Shown: one piece after another, positions 25,558-33,642 of the stretch
How the letters are laid out: every line of letters starts with the position of its first letter
Position numbering within the stretch: position 1 is the stretch's first letter
From: Lachnoclostridium sp. UBA5890
GTDB taxonomy: Bacteria; Bacillota; Clostridia; Lachnospirales; Lachnospiraceae
Reading direction: 5' to 3'
Assembly (NCBI GenBank): GCA_002431395.1
Contig: DJEU01000040.1
Coordinates: 34,235-98,234, forward strand
DNA length: 64,000 nt
Position numbers and translations under genes: made by a program
Notes under the pieces: generated by a model
Seen by the model: the letters and a program-made list of their open reading frames with translations, nothing else
Told to the model about the DNA's origin: nothing
Databases searched by the model: none

Positions 25558-25800
25558 GTGGTAAAGATCAGATTGAAAAGATTAGGTCAGAAAAAGGCTC
25601 CATTTTATAGAATTGTAGTAGCTGATGAAAGATCTCCTAGAGATGGTAGAAACATCGATGAGATCGGTACTTACGACCCAAATCAGGAACCTGCTGTAGT
25701 TAAAGTTGACGAAGAGGCAGCTAAGAAGTGGATTGCCAATGGTGCAAAACCAACCGATACAGTAGCTCGTTTGTTCAAAGAGGCAGGTATTGTAAAATAA
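25558..25800 (+). CDS. rpsP: 30S ribosomal protein S16
   Basis: An 80-residue ribosomal protein of the 30S body. The N terminus MVKIRLKRLGQKKAPFYRIV and the middle RDGRNIDEIGTYDPNQEP are invariant features of the family. The start codon is GTG, preceded by AAAGGAGGTGA. It begins the conserved rpsP-khpA-rimM-trmD order downstream of ffh. Confidence 0.98.
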   Translation: MVKIRLKRLGQKKAPFYRIVVADERSPRDGRNIDEIGTYDPNQEPAVVKVDEEAAKKWIANGAKPTDTVARLFKEAGIVK

Positions 25801-25825
25801 TGCGGTCCTAAGGGAGGTTAGCAGT

Positions 25826-26053
25826 ATGAAAGAATTAGTTGAAATGATTGCTAGTGCATTAGTAGACAATCCGGACGAAGTTGTCGTAACTGAGACAGAG
25901 ACAGAAAACGAGATTGTATTGAAACTGAGCGTGGCTCCTGCCGATATGGGCAAAGTCATTGGTAAGCAGGGAAAGATTGCGAAAGCAATTCGAACTGTAG
26001 TGCGTGCTTCGGCTTCAAAGAGCGACAAAAAAATACTGGTAGACATTCAGTAA
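25826..26053 (+). CDS. khpA: KH-domain RNA-binding protein KhpA (YlqC)
   Basis: A 75-residue single KH-domain protein. The GxxG loop is seen in MGKVIGKQGKIAKAIRTVV. KhpA pairs with KhpB/Jag in other Firmicutes to bind RNA and affect cell elongation and division. AAGGGAGG precedes the ATG. A terminator-like hairpin follows immediately (26062-26108), so expression of rimM-trmD may be reduced relative to rpsP-khpA. Confidence 0.93.
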   Translation: MKELVEMIASALVDNPDEVVVTETETENEIVLKLSVAPADMGKVIGKQGKIAKAIRTVVRASASKSDKKILVDIQ

Positions 26054-26061
26054 TGACATGT

Positions 26062-26108
26062 GATATGTGCCTGCGACAGTGCCAAAAGGTATCGCAGGCA
26101 TATTTTTT
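26062..26108 (+). terminator. Hairpin with T-run between khpA and rimM (terminator or attenuator)
   Basis: TGCCTGCGA (26068-26076) pairs perfectly with TCGCAGGCA (26092-26100), followed by TATTTTTT. It lies inside an otherwise continuous operon. Confidence 0.75.
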
Positions 26109-26155
26109 ATCAAAGGGTACATTCGGCAGCGAATGGGTAGAAAAGGAGAACAACG

Positions 26156-26677
26156 ATGGAACAGCTTTTACGCGTGGGAGTCATAACGACGACACATGGA
26201 ATCCGGGGAGAAGTCAAAGTATTTCCGACGACAGACGATATTCACCGCTTTGATGACCTGGAAGAAGTGATTCTGCAGAATAAAAAAGAGCAGCTTACCC
26301 TGCATATAGAACATGTAAAATATTTTAAAAACATTGTAATTGTAAAATTTAAGGAATATAATAATATTAATGATGTTGAAATGTTCCGCAAATGCGACCT
26401 TCTTGTAACAAGAGAACATGCGGTTCCTTTGGAAGAAGGAGAATATTTTATCTGCGATGTGATTGGAGCAAAGGTTATTAACGACGAAGATGGCAGTGTG
26501 ATCGGAACAGTAAAAGAGGTTTTGGAGACAGGGGCAAACAATGTCTTTCAGATTGAGACGAAAGAGGGGAAAGAATTGCTTTTCCCATCCATCCCTGAAT
26601 GCATAAAAAAAGTCGATGTCGAAAAAGGTGAAGTGACGGCACACATCATGCCCGGCCTTTTAGATCTTGCAAAGTAA
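26156..26677 (+). CDS. rimM: 16S rRNA processing protein RimM
   Basis: A 173-residue ribosome maturation factor for the 30S head. The start LRVGVITTTHGIRGEVKVFP with the HG(I/L)RGE motif is diagnostic. A PRC-barrel follows (YFICDVIGAKVINDEDGSVIG) and the end LLFPSIPECIKKVDVEKGEV is conserved. AAAAGGAG precedes the ATG. It is cotranscribed with trmD, 21 bases apart. Confidence 0.96.
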   Translation: MEQLLRVGVITTTHGIRGEVKVFPTTDDIHRFDDLEEVILQNKKEQLTLHIEHVKYFKNIVIVKFKEYNNINDVEMFRKCDLLVTREHAVPLEEGEYFICDVIGAKVINDEDGSVIGTVKEVLETGANNVFQIETKEGKELLFPSIPECIKKVDVEKGEVTAHIMPGLLDLAK

Positions 26678-26698
26678 AAAGAAAACGAGGAACTAACG

Positions 26699-27400
26699 AT
26701 GCATTTTTATATTATGACTTTGTTTCCGGAAATGTTTCCGGGAATCATGGATGCCAGTATACTGGGGCGTGCAAAAGCGCAGGGACTTCTTGACTGGGAA
26801 GCGGTCAACATCCGGGACTATACATTGGACAAGCATATGAAAGTAGACGATTATCCATATGGTGGAGGTGCCGGGATGGTGATGCAGGCAGAGCCGATTT
26901 ACCGCTGTTATGAGGCACTGCAGCAGAAAATGAAGCCGGAGCCGAAGAAAAAACGGGTGATTTATGTCACGCCGCAGGGACATGTCTTTGACCAGAAAAT
27001 GGCAGAAGATTTTGCCAAAGAAGAGGAACTTGTCTTTTTGTGTGGGCATTACGAGGGTGTGGATGAACGCGTGTTGGAAGAAATTGTAACAGACTATGTT
27101 TCCATCGGAGATTATGTGCTTACCGGCGGAGAACTGCCGGCGATGGTTATGATGGATACGATTTCCAGACTCGTACCGGGAGTGCTGCATAACAAAGATT
27201 CGGCAGAGACAGAAAGCTTTGCGGACGGGCTTCTGGAATACCCACAGTACACGAGACCGGAAGAATATCATGGGAAAAAAGTGCCGGAAGTGCTGCTGTC
27301 CGGTCATCATAAAAATATTGAGGCGTGGCGGCTGGAACGGTCATTGGAACGTACCAAAAAGTACCGTCCGGACTTGTATGAAGAATATTTGCAAAGATAA
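26699..27400 (+). CDS. trmD: tRNA (guanine-N1-)-methyltransferase TrmD
   Basis: Makes m1G37 in tRNAs to prevent frameshifting. Length 233. Conserved N terminus MHFYIMTLFPEMFPGIMDAS, the substrate element YPYGGGAGMVMQAEP, and the SAM-binding deep trefoil knot with LCGHYEGVDERV and YVLTGGELPAMVMMD. The usual downstream partner rplS is absent here; a short hairpin and then hisB follow. GAGGAAC-type ribosome site upstream. Confidence 0.97.
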   Translation: MHFYIMTLFPEMFPGIMDASILGRAKAQGLLDWEAVNIRDYTLDKHMKVDDYPYGGGAGMVMQAEPIYRCYEALQQKMKPEPKKKRVIYVTPQGHVFDQKMAEDFAKEEELVFLCGHYEGVDERVLEEIVTDYVSIGDYVLTGGELPAMVMMDTISRLVPGVLHNKDSAETESFADGLLEYPQYTRPEEYHGKKVPEVLLSGHHKNIEAWRLERSLERTKKYRPDLYEEYLQR

Positions 27401-27426
27401 AAGAGAAAGTTTATGACTTTCTCTTG
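27399..27426 (+). terminator. Hairpin after trmD, weak terminator
   Basis: AAGAGAAAGT pairs perfectly with ACTTTCTCTT around a 5-base loop. No T-run follows, so it may stop or stabilise the transcript. Confidence 0.5.
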
Positions 27427-27452
27427 CATTATGTATAAAAAAATGATAAAAT
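27424..27452 (+). promoter_or_regulatory. Candidate promoter for hisB
   Basis: TTGCAT (27424-27429) and TAAAAT (27447-27452) are 17 bases apart, 50 bases before the hisB start. Confidence 0.5.
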
Positions 27453-27501
27453 AAATTAGAATATTTAGACATACTTTACAATTTGCAAGGAGGACATCAC
27501 T

Positions 27502-28089
27502 GTGGGAAGACGTGCATGCTGCAAACGTGAGACAAAAGAAACGCAGATCGAGATTACATTGGATATCGATGGAACCGGAAAATATAATGTTCATACGGGA
27601 ATCGGTTTTTTTGATCATATGCTGGAGGGATTTTCCAGACATGGTCTGTTTGATCTGGATATCCAGGTTCATGGAGATATCGAAGTGGACGCACATCACA
27701 CAGTGGAAGACACCGGAATTGTGCTTGGTCAGGCATTTAAAGAGGCATTGGGAAACAAAGAAGGCATTGCCCGCTTTGGGTATTTTATCCTTCCGATGGA
27801 CGATGCTCTTGTACTGGCATCATTGGATATATCCGGACGGATGTATTTTGACTTTGAAGCGGAACTTCCGGCAGAACGCCTTGGAACGATGGAAACAGAG
27901 ACAGTACGGGAATTTTTTATGGGATTTGCTTCCGGACTGGGAATGAACTTACATATCCGCCAGATGGCAGGCATGAATACACATCATATTGTGGAAGCCA
28001 TGTTTAAGGCGGTTGCGAAAGCCATGGATCAGGCAGTTCGTGTGGACGAACGCATTCAGGGCGTATTGTCTACCAAAGGAACACTGTAA
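27502..28089 (+). CDS. hisB: Imidazoleglycerol-phosphate dehydratase
   Basis: Catalyses the sixth step of histidine synthesis, dehydrating imidazole glycerol phosphate with a manganese cluster. Length 195, the monofunctional form without a phosphatase domain. Metal motifs are visible: GFFDHMLEGFSRHG, DAHHTVEDTGIVLG and NTHHIVEAMFKA. The start is GTG, nine bases after AAGGAGG. It is followed after 14 bases by the hisI/hisE fusion. Other his genes are not in the window. Confidence 0.95.
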   Translation: MGRRACCKRETKETQIEITLDIDGTGKYNVHTGIGFFDHMLEGFSRHGLFDLDIQVHGDIEVDAHHTVEDTGIVLGQAFKEALGNKEGIARFGYFILPMDDALVLASLDISGRMYFDFEAELPAERLGTMETETVREFFMGFASGLGMNLHIRQMAGMNTHHIVEAMFKAVAKAMDQAVRVDERIQGVLSTKGTL

Positions 28090-28103
28090 AGGAGGGGGTA
28101 CCC

Positions 28104-29345
28104 ATGAGTTACAAAAAAATAATTCCTTATATCAATGGTGAAAATGAGCTTGCCGCCAATGTTGTCATGCAGGCAGAGCAGTATTGCTTTGCAGGTGCGG
28201 ATGCGTTGTTTTTATATAATTATTCGAAAATAGAAGCAGAGCGGGAAGAGTTTCTTGCCACCTTAAAAGAAGTGGCAGAGAAGATCGACATTCCTTTTAT
28301 GGCAGGGATGTATATGGGACGCTTTGAAGATGCAAAGAAAGTGTTTTATACCGGAGCGGAAAAAATTGTTGTAAAATATGACCTTGTAAAGGACGAAAGC
28401 CTTTTAAAAGAGATGATCGCCCGCTTTGGCTCTGATAAGATTTTGGTTGAAGTGGATGCGGATATTGATTTTGACAAGATCCCGTTTCATGTAGATACCC
28501 TTCTTGTCAAACATGTAGATATTGATGCAGAATTTGAGCGAAAGATGACGCGCGCCGGAAAACGGATTATTGTTCGTGACAGCCTGCTTCGCAACGATTT
28601 AGAAAATTTACTTAAATTGGAAAAAGTAGAAGGGGTATCCACAAATTATTATTTAGGAAAAGAGTTATTTAAGATAAAGAAAAACATGAAAGATGCAGGA
28701 ATCAATGTAAACACATTTGAATCTGCGATTGACTTTTCTGAGTTTAAACTGGATGGTCATGGATTGATCCCATGTATCGCCCAAGATTACAAAACCGGAG
28801 AAGTTTTGATGCTTGCCTATATGAATGAGCAGTCCTTTGCGGCGACTTGCGCTACCGGACGCATGACGTATTTTAGCAGAAGTCGTCAGGAACTGTGGTG
28901 CAAAGGAGATACATCCGGACATTATCAATATGTCAAGGAACTTCGTCTGGACTGCGATCATGACACTCTTTTGGCAAAAGTGCATCAGGTAGGAGCAGCC
29001 TGTCATACGGGAGCGCGCAGTTGTTTCTTTAATGAATTGGCGAAAAAAGAATACAATTCGAGCAATCCGTTAATGATATTAAATGATGTTTTTGAAACGA
29101 TCGCAGATCGGAAAAAGCATCCAAAAGAAGGATCTTATACCAATTATTTATTTGATAAAGGAATCGATAAGATACTGAAAAAATGCGGAGAAGAAGCCAC
29201 AGAAATTGTGATTGCGGCAAAAAATCCGGATTCCGAAGAATTAAAATATGAAATTTCCGACTTTTTATATCATATGATGGTTTTGATGGCCCAATGCGGA
29301 CTGGATTGGGATGATGTGATCAAAGAGTTGGCAAATAGGCACTAG
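28104..29345 (+). CDS. hisIE: HisF-like / phosphoribosyl-AMP cyclohydrolase / phosphoribosyl-ATP pyrophosphatase fusion
   Basis: A 413-residue fusion. Residues 215-315 are HisI (phosphoribosyl-AMP cyclohydrolase) with KTGEVLMLAYMNEQSF, DCDHDTLL and the metal-binding CHTGARSCFF. Residues 320-413 are HisE (pyrophosphatase) with KCGEEATEIVIAAK and DFLYHMMVLM. Together they perform steps 2 and 3 of histidine synthesis. The first 205 residues are extra: they look like a degenerate HisA/HisF half-barrel (GADALFLYNYSKIEAE, GAEKIVVKYDLVKD, GRFEDAKK). The catalytic aspartates of HisF are not obvious, so this part may be structural or regulatory. AGGAGGGGG precedes the ATG. Confidence 0.92.
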   Translation: MSYKKIIPYINGENELAANVVMQAEQYCFAGADALFLYNYSKIEAEREEFLATLKEVAEKIDIPFMAGMYMGRFEDAKKVFYTGAEKIVVKYDLVKDESLLKEMIARFGSDKILVEVDADIDFDKIPFHVDTLLVKHVDIDAEFERKMTRAGKRIIVRDSLLRNDLENLLKLEKVEGVSTNYYLGKELFKIKKNMKDAGINVNTFESAIDFSEFKLDGHGLIPCIAQDYKTGEVLMLAYMNEQSFAATCATGRMTYFSRSRQELWCKGDTSGHYQYVKELRLDCDHDTLLAKVHQVGAACHTGARSCFFNELAKKEYNSSNPLMILNDVFETIADRKKHPKEGSYTNYLFDKGIDKILKKCGEEATEIVIAAKNPDSEELKYEISDFLYHMMVLMAQCGLDWDDVIKELANRH

Positions 29346-29358
29346 GAGGCGTATTGTT

Positions 29359-29487
29359 ATGACATTATTGCAGGCATTTGTATATTACATCGTACGTTTG
29401 GTTTTGTACGCAGCCGTTGCAGCAGGCGGAATTGCTGTTGGAATCCGCTGGCGCAGACATAAAAATGCAAAGACGAACGAAGAATAG
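29359..29487 (+). CDS. Small single-pass membrane protein, 42 residues
   Basis: Reads MTLLQAFVYYIVRLVLYAAV, then a Gly/Ala-rich membrane stretch (AAGGIAVGIRW) and the basic-polar tail RRHKNAKTNEE. One transmembrane helix with the tail in the cytoplasm is expected from the positive charges. AGGAGG at 29344-29349, overlapping the hisIE stop, is well placed nine bases before the ATG. It ends 10 bases before the pilus ATPase gene. The strong ribosome site and tight packing argue that it is real. Function unknown; a pilus accessory or unrelated small membrane peptide are both possible. Confidence 0.75.
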   Translation: MTLLQAFVYYIVRLVLYAAVAAGGIAVGIRWRRHKNAKTNEE

Positions 29488-29497
29488 GTGATAGAGT

Positions 29498-31204
29498 ATG
29501 GCAGTTAGAACTCGTAAGAGATTAGGAGATATTTTAACAGAGGCAAATGTCATCACGCAGGAACAGCTGATGCAGGCATTGGCCAAACAAAAAGAGATTG
29601 GAAAACGACTTGGTGAGACACTGATCGAGATGAAACTGACCGATGAGATGGAGATTGCAGAAGCCATCGGTGAGCAGATGAAATTAAAAATTGCAAAAAT
29701 CCGTGAAGCCAAATTAGCACCGGAAGTCATTGCACTTTTGCCGGAAAATATTGTGCGTAAACACAATGCCGTTCCGTTTGAAGTGGATGAAAATAATCCT
29801 AATATCCTGCGCGTGGCGATGGCGGATCCTCTTGATATCATCGCAGTCGATGACCTTTCTATCATTACGAACATGCAGATAGAACCGATGGTTGCGACGC
29901 CGTCTGATATCATGTATGCGATTGAAAAGTATTATGGAAATGAGCAGTCGGCAAAACTGGCGGAAAGTTATTCTCAGGAACGTGCCGAGAAGAGTCAGAA
30001 ATTAAAGGGAAATAAAGAGGACGAGGGAAATGATGAAGTAGACAATTCCCCAATCGTACTTCTTGTTAATAAGATCATTGAGCAGGCAGTCAACGAGCGT
30101 GCCAGTGATATACATATTGAGGCATTGGAAGATCAGGTACGTGTGCGTTTCCGAATCGACGGATCGATGCAGGAAGTAATGCGGTATCCGAAAGAACTTC
30201 AGGATGCGATCGTAGCGCGTATTAAGATCGTCAGCGGAATGAACATTTCCGAAAAACGTGCGCCACAGGACGGACGTATGACGTTGATATTTAACCGGGT
30301 TGAGTATGACCTCCGTGTATCGTCTCTTCCGACGACATTTGGCGAGAAGGTCGTTATGCGTATCGCTTCGAAATCCGGATTGAATAAAGAAAAGAGTGAA
30401 CTTGGTTTCCAGGAAGAAGAATTGAAACGATTTGATAATATTCTGAAAAATCCGCATGGAATCATTTTGGTAACCGGACCTACAGGTAGTGGTAAATCTA
30501 CGACACTGTATACGGTTTTGAATGAATTAAATGGCGGCGATGTTAATATTATCACAGTAGAAGACCCTGTCGAGGCCGATGTAGATGGTATCAACCAGGT
30601 ACAGGTAAATGAAAAAGCGGGACTTACGTTTGCTTCCGCCCTTCGTTCTATCCTGCGTCAGGACCCTGATATTATCATGATCGGAGAGATTCGAGACGAG
30701 GAAACCGCAAGTATCGCCGTTAAAGCGGCTATCACAGGACACTTGGTAGTAAGTACCCTTCATACCAATAGTGCCGCATCGACGGTAACCCGTCTGGAAG
30801 ACATGGGAATTGAACCTTATATGGTTGCGGATTCTGTCGTAGGAATTATCGCACAGCGACTGGTAAAACGAATCTGTCCAAAATGTCATGTTCAGAAACA
30901 GATGACGGATACCGACAAATTCCGTCTTCGTCTGCGAGGAGATTCAAATCCGATGATTTATGAACCAAATCCGGGCGGATGTGCATACTGCAACAATACC
31001 GGATATCGTGGACGTATCGGTGTTTATGAGATCATGCCGATCACGCCGGCACTCCGTGAGGTAATCAGCCGGGGAGGCGGAGCAGAAGAAATCCAGAAAG
31101 TGGCGCTCAAAGAAGGTCTTACGACACTGCGTCTTGGAGCAGCCAAACTGGTGTTAAAAGGAGTAACATCCATTTCAGAAGTAGAGAGAATTGCAGCAGA
31201 ATAA
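29498..31204 (+). CDS. pilB: Type IV pilus assembly ATPase (PilB/GspE family)
   Basis: Cytoplasmic hexameric ATPase powering pilus extension. Length 568. The N-terminal MshEN domain (LGDILTEANVITQEQLMQAL) is at residues 8-27. Walker A is GPTGSGKSTTLYTVL near 330, the Asp box and Walker B lie in DPDIIMIGEIRDEETA, and the His box is TGHLVVSTLHT. Two CxxC pairs (CPKCH, CAYCNNTG) form the zinc site of assembly ATPases, which separates it from PilT. A charged insertion (KGNKEDEGNDEVDN) lies before the core. First core gene of the pilus locus. Confidence 0.95.
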   Translation: MAVRTRKRLGDILTEANVITQEQLMQALAKQKEIGKRLGETLIEMKLTDEMEIAEAIGEQMKLKIAKIREAKLAPEVIALLPENIVRKHNAVPFEVDENNPNILRVAMADPLDIIAVDDLSIITNMQIEPMVATPSDIMYAIEKYYGNEQSAKLAESYSQERAEKSQKLKGNKEDEGNDEVDNSPIVLLVNKIIEQAVNERASDIHIEALEDQVRVRFRIDGSMQEVMRYPKELQDAIVARIKIVSGMNISEKRAPQDGRMTLIFNRVEYDLRVSSLPTTFGEKVVMRIASKSGLNKEKSELGFQEEELKRFDNILKNPHGIILVTGPTGSGKSTTLYTVLNELNGGDVNIITVEDPVEADVDGINQVQVNEKAGLTFASALRSILRQDPDIIMIGEIRDEETASIAVKAAITGHLVVSTLHTNSAASTVTRLEDMGIEPYMVADSVVGIIAQRLVKRICPKCHVQKQMTDTDKFRLRLRGDSNPMIYEPNPGGCAYCNNTGYRGRIGVYEIMPITPALREVISRGGGAEEIQKVALKEGLTTLRLGAAKLVLKGVTSISEVERIAAE

Positions 31205-31263
31205 CCGCTGTAACGATAAAGTAAAATGAGAAAAGTAAAATAATAAAGTAAGGAGGAAGGGGT

Positions 31264-32316
31264 ATGACACTCGATGATATTTTGTTACAGGCACGTAAAG
31301 TTGGCGCGTCTGACGTACATGTATCGGTAGGTATACCTATCAAATGCAGAATCCATGGTACTTTACAGGATCTGACAAGTGCACCATTGAACGGAGAGGA
31401 CACAAAGACGTTAATTCAGCAGATGATTCCAAAACGTCTGGTAGCGTCCTTTAATGAGACAGGAGAGGCGGATTTCTCGTATGCGATCCCGGGACATGGA
31501 CGATTCCGTGTAAACGTATTTAAGCAGAAAGGCTCCATGGCTTTCGTAATCCGTCTGATCAATACAGAAATTCCGGAACCGGAAAGTCTGGGATTGACAC
31601 CATCCGTTATTGACTTGGTAAATAAAAAGAGAGGACTGATCCTGGTAACAGGACCGACAGGTAGTGGTAAATCTACAACACTAGCTTCTCTGATCAATAA
31701 AATTAATGAAAATTACAGTCATCATATCATTACATTGGAGGACCCGATCGAGTATCTGCATCAGCACAAGAAATCGATTGTCAACCAGCGTGAAATTGGT
31801 ATGGATACAGATAGTTATGCCAATGCACTTCGTGCCGCACTTCGTGAAGACCCGGATGTTATCCTCGTCGGAGAGATGCGTGACCTCGATACGATTGCCA
31901 CAGCCGTAACCGCAGCCGAGACAGGTCACCTTGTATTTTCCACGTTGCATACCATCGGTGCTGCAGCAACTATCGACCGTATTATCGACGTTTTCCCACC
32001 GCATCAGCAGCCACAGATTCGTCTGCAGCTGGCAACTTTGCTGGAATCTATCATTTCCCAGCAGTTGTTGAAGACAGCGGATGGAAAAGGCCGTGTCGCA
32101 GCATTTGAGATTCTTCATGCGAACAGCGCGATTCGTTCCCTGATCCGTGAAGGAAAGAGCCACCAGATTCCATCTATTGTACAGACGAGTCGTAAAAGCG
32201 GCATGATCACAATGGATGATTCCATTTATGAATTGTACCAGGCTGGAAAAGTAACAAAGGATGAAGCGATTACCTTTGCTCAGGATAAAGTGGCACTGGA
32301 GAAACGATTGTTCTAA
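31264..32316 (+). CDS. pilT: Type IV pilus retraction ATPase PilT
   Basis: A 350-residue ATPase that depolymerises the pilus and drives twitching. It lacks the MshEN domain and zinc motif of PilB. Walker A is GPTGSGKSTTLASLI near residue 125, Walker B is DPDVILVGEMRDLDTI and the His box TGHLVFSTLHTIGAA. The C terminus has the AFEILHANSAIRSLIREGK element (AIRNLIREGK in classical PilT) needed for retraction. AAGGAGGAAGGGG precedes the ATG. Presence of PilT implies dynamic, retractable pili. Confidence 0.95.
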   Translation: MTLDDILLQARKVGASDVHVSVGIPIKCRIHGTLQDLTSAPLNGEDTKTLIQQMIPKRLVASFNETGEADFSYAIPGHGRFRVNVFKQKGSMAFVIRLINTEIPEPESLGLTPSVIDLVNKKRGLILVTGPTGSGKSTTLASLINKINENYSHHIITLEDPIEYLHQHKKSIVNQREIGMDTDSYANALRAALREDPDVILVGEMRDLDTIATAVTAAETGHLVFSTLHTIGAAATIDRIIDVFPPHQQPQIRLQLATLLESIISQQLLKTADGKGRVAAFEILHANSAIRSLIREGKSHQIPSIVQTSRKSGMITMDDSIYELYQAGKVTKDEAITFAQDKVALEKRLF

Positions 32317-32340
32317 TCGTATCGGAAGGAGGAAAGTAAT

Positions 32341-33552
32341 ATGGCTACTTATAAGTACCGTATCACGGATAAATTTGGCCGTGATAAAAAGGGAACCTTA
32401 GAGGCCGGTTCCCCGGAAGCAGCAACCGCTAAACTGAAAGGCGAAGGAGCTGTCGTACATTCTGTCGAAGAGACTACGAGTGTAGAAGATGCCTCTTGGA
32501 ACATAACGATCGGTAACCCGGTCAAATTAAAAGACATTACCTTGTTCTGCCGTCAGTTCAATAGTATATTGAATGCCGGTGTAACGGTTATCGAAGGACT
32601 TAAGATGATGCAGGAATCCACCGAAAACAAGGTTCTGCGTAAGTCCATCTACAATGTACAGGTAAACGTAGAGAAAGGTGAAACACTTGCCAATGCCATG
32701 GCTTTGGAAGGAAAAGTATTCCCAGACCTTCTGATCAACATGGTTGCTGCCGGTGAAGCAACCGGTAACTTAAGTGTTGCATTTGAACGTATCTGTACAC
32801 AGTTTGAAAAAGATATGAAATTAAAGTCCATGATTACCTCTGCAATGATCTACCCGATCGTTGTATTGGTCGTTGCCGTGGTCGTTGTTATCATTTTGAT
32901 GGCGAAGGTTATCCCAAGCTTCCAGGAGATCTTTGATATGATCGAAGGTGAACTGCCATTGCCGACACGTATTGTAATCGCAGTCAGTGATTTTGTGGTT
33001 GCAAATCTTGTATGGGTAATCGGTGGTATCATTGCGGTGATTGGTATTATTGCTTATGCGAAAAATACGGAATCCGGAAAACAGATTACGAGCCGGATGT
33101 GTTTGAAAATTCCGATTATTAAAGATTTTTCTGTAAAAAATGCAGCAGCAAAATTCAGTATGACAATGTCTACGCTGGTTATGTCCGGTGTGCCGTTGGT
33201 AGAGGCTTTGGGAATCGTAGCGAATGTCGTAGAAAATCGTGTAATACGAAAGGTGCTCAATGATGCGCGTGAAGACGTTATGCAGGGTATCCCGATGTCA
33301 GAGCCAATCGAAGCATCCGGAGTATTTCCTATGATGGTTCATCATATGCTTCGTATCGGTGAGGAAACCGGTAATACGGAGCAGATGCTTGACAAAGTAG
33401 CAGAGTATTATGAGGATGAAGTGGAAGTAGCTACGAAAAACCTGACAACGGCGATGGAGCCGGCAGTTATCTGTCTGCTTGCTGTAGTTGTAGGTGGTAT
33501 CGTAGGTGCTATCGTAATGCCGATGATGCAGATTTATCAGATGGCAGGATGA
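32341..33552 (+). CDS. pilC: Type IV pilus inner-membrane platform protein PilC
   Basis: A 403-residue membrane platform that couples the ATPases to pilin polymerisation. It has two T2SSF domains: FCRQFNSILNAGVTVIEGLK near residues 68-87 and KFSMTMSTLVMSGVPLVEALG near 273-293. Membrane segments are near 168-190, 220-240 and 375-395. A short N-terminal domain (YKYRITDKFGRDKKGTLEAG) is typical. AAGGAGG precedes the ATG. A hairpin follows before an A-rich two-gene insert. Confidence 0.95.
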   Translation: MATYKYRITDKFGRDKKGTLEAGSPEAATAKLKGEGAVVHSVEETTSVEDASWNITIGNPVKLKDITLFCRQFNSILNAGVTVIEGLKMMQESTENKVLRKSIYNVQVNVEKGETLANAMALEGKVFPDLLINMVAAGEATGNLSVAFERICTQFEKDMKLKSMITSAMIYPIVVLVVAVVVVIILMAKVIPSFQEIFDMIEGELPLPTRIVIAVSDFVVANLVWVIGGIIAVIGIIAYAKNTESGKQITSRMCLKIPIIKDFSVKNAAAKFSMTMSTLVMSGVPLVEALGIVANVVENRVIRKVLNDAREDVMQGIPMSEPIEASGVFPMMVHHMLRIGEETGNTEQMLDKVAEYYEDEVEVATKNLTTAMEPAVICLLAVVVGGIVGAIVMPMMQIYQMAG

Positions 33553-33576
33553 TGGAAAACTAGCGAAAATTATAAT

Positions 33577-33611
33577 GTAAGGCAGGCAGAGATGCCTGTC
33601 TTATGTTTTAT
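33577..33611 (+). terminator. Terminator-like hairpin after pilC
   Basis: AAGGCAGGCA pairs with TGCCTGTCTT (one G-T pair) around a GAGA tetraloop, followed by ATGTTTTA. The T-run is imperfect. Confidence 0.55.
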
Positions 33612-33642
33612 AGTAGAGTGATTTTGGAAAAGAGGAGATAAG

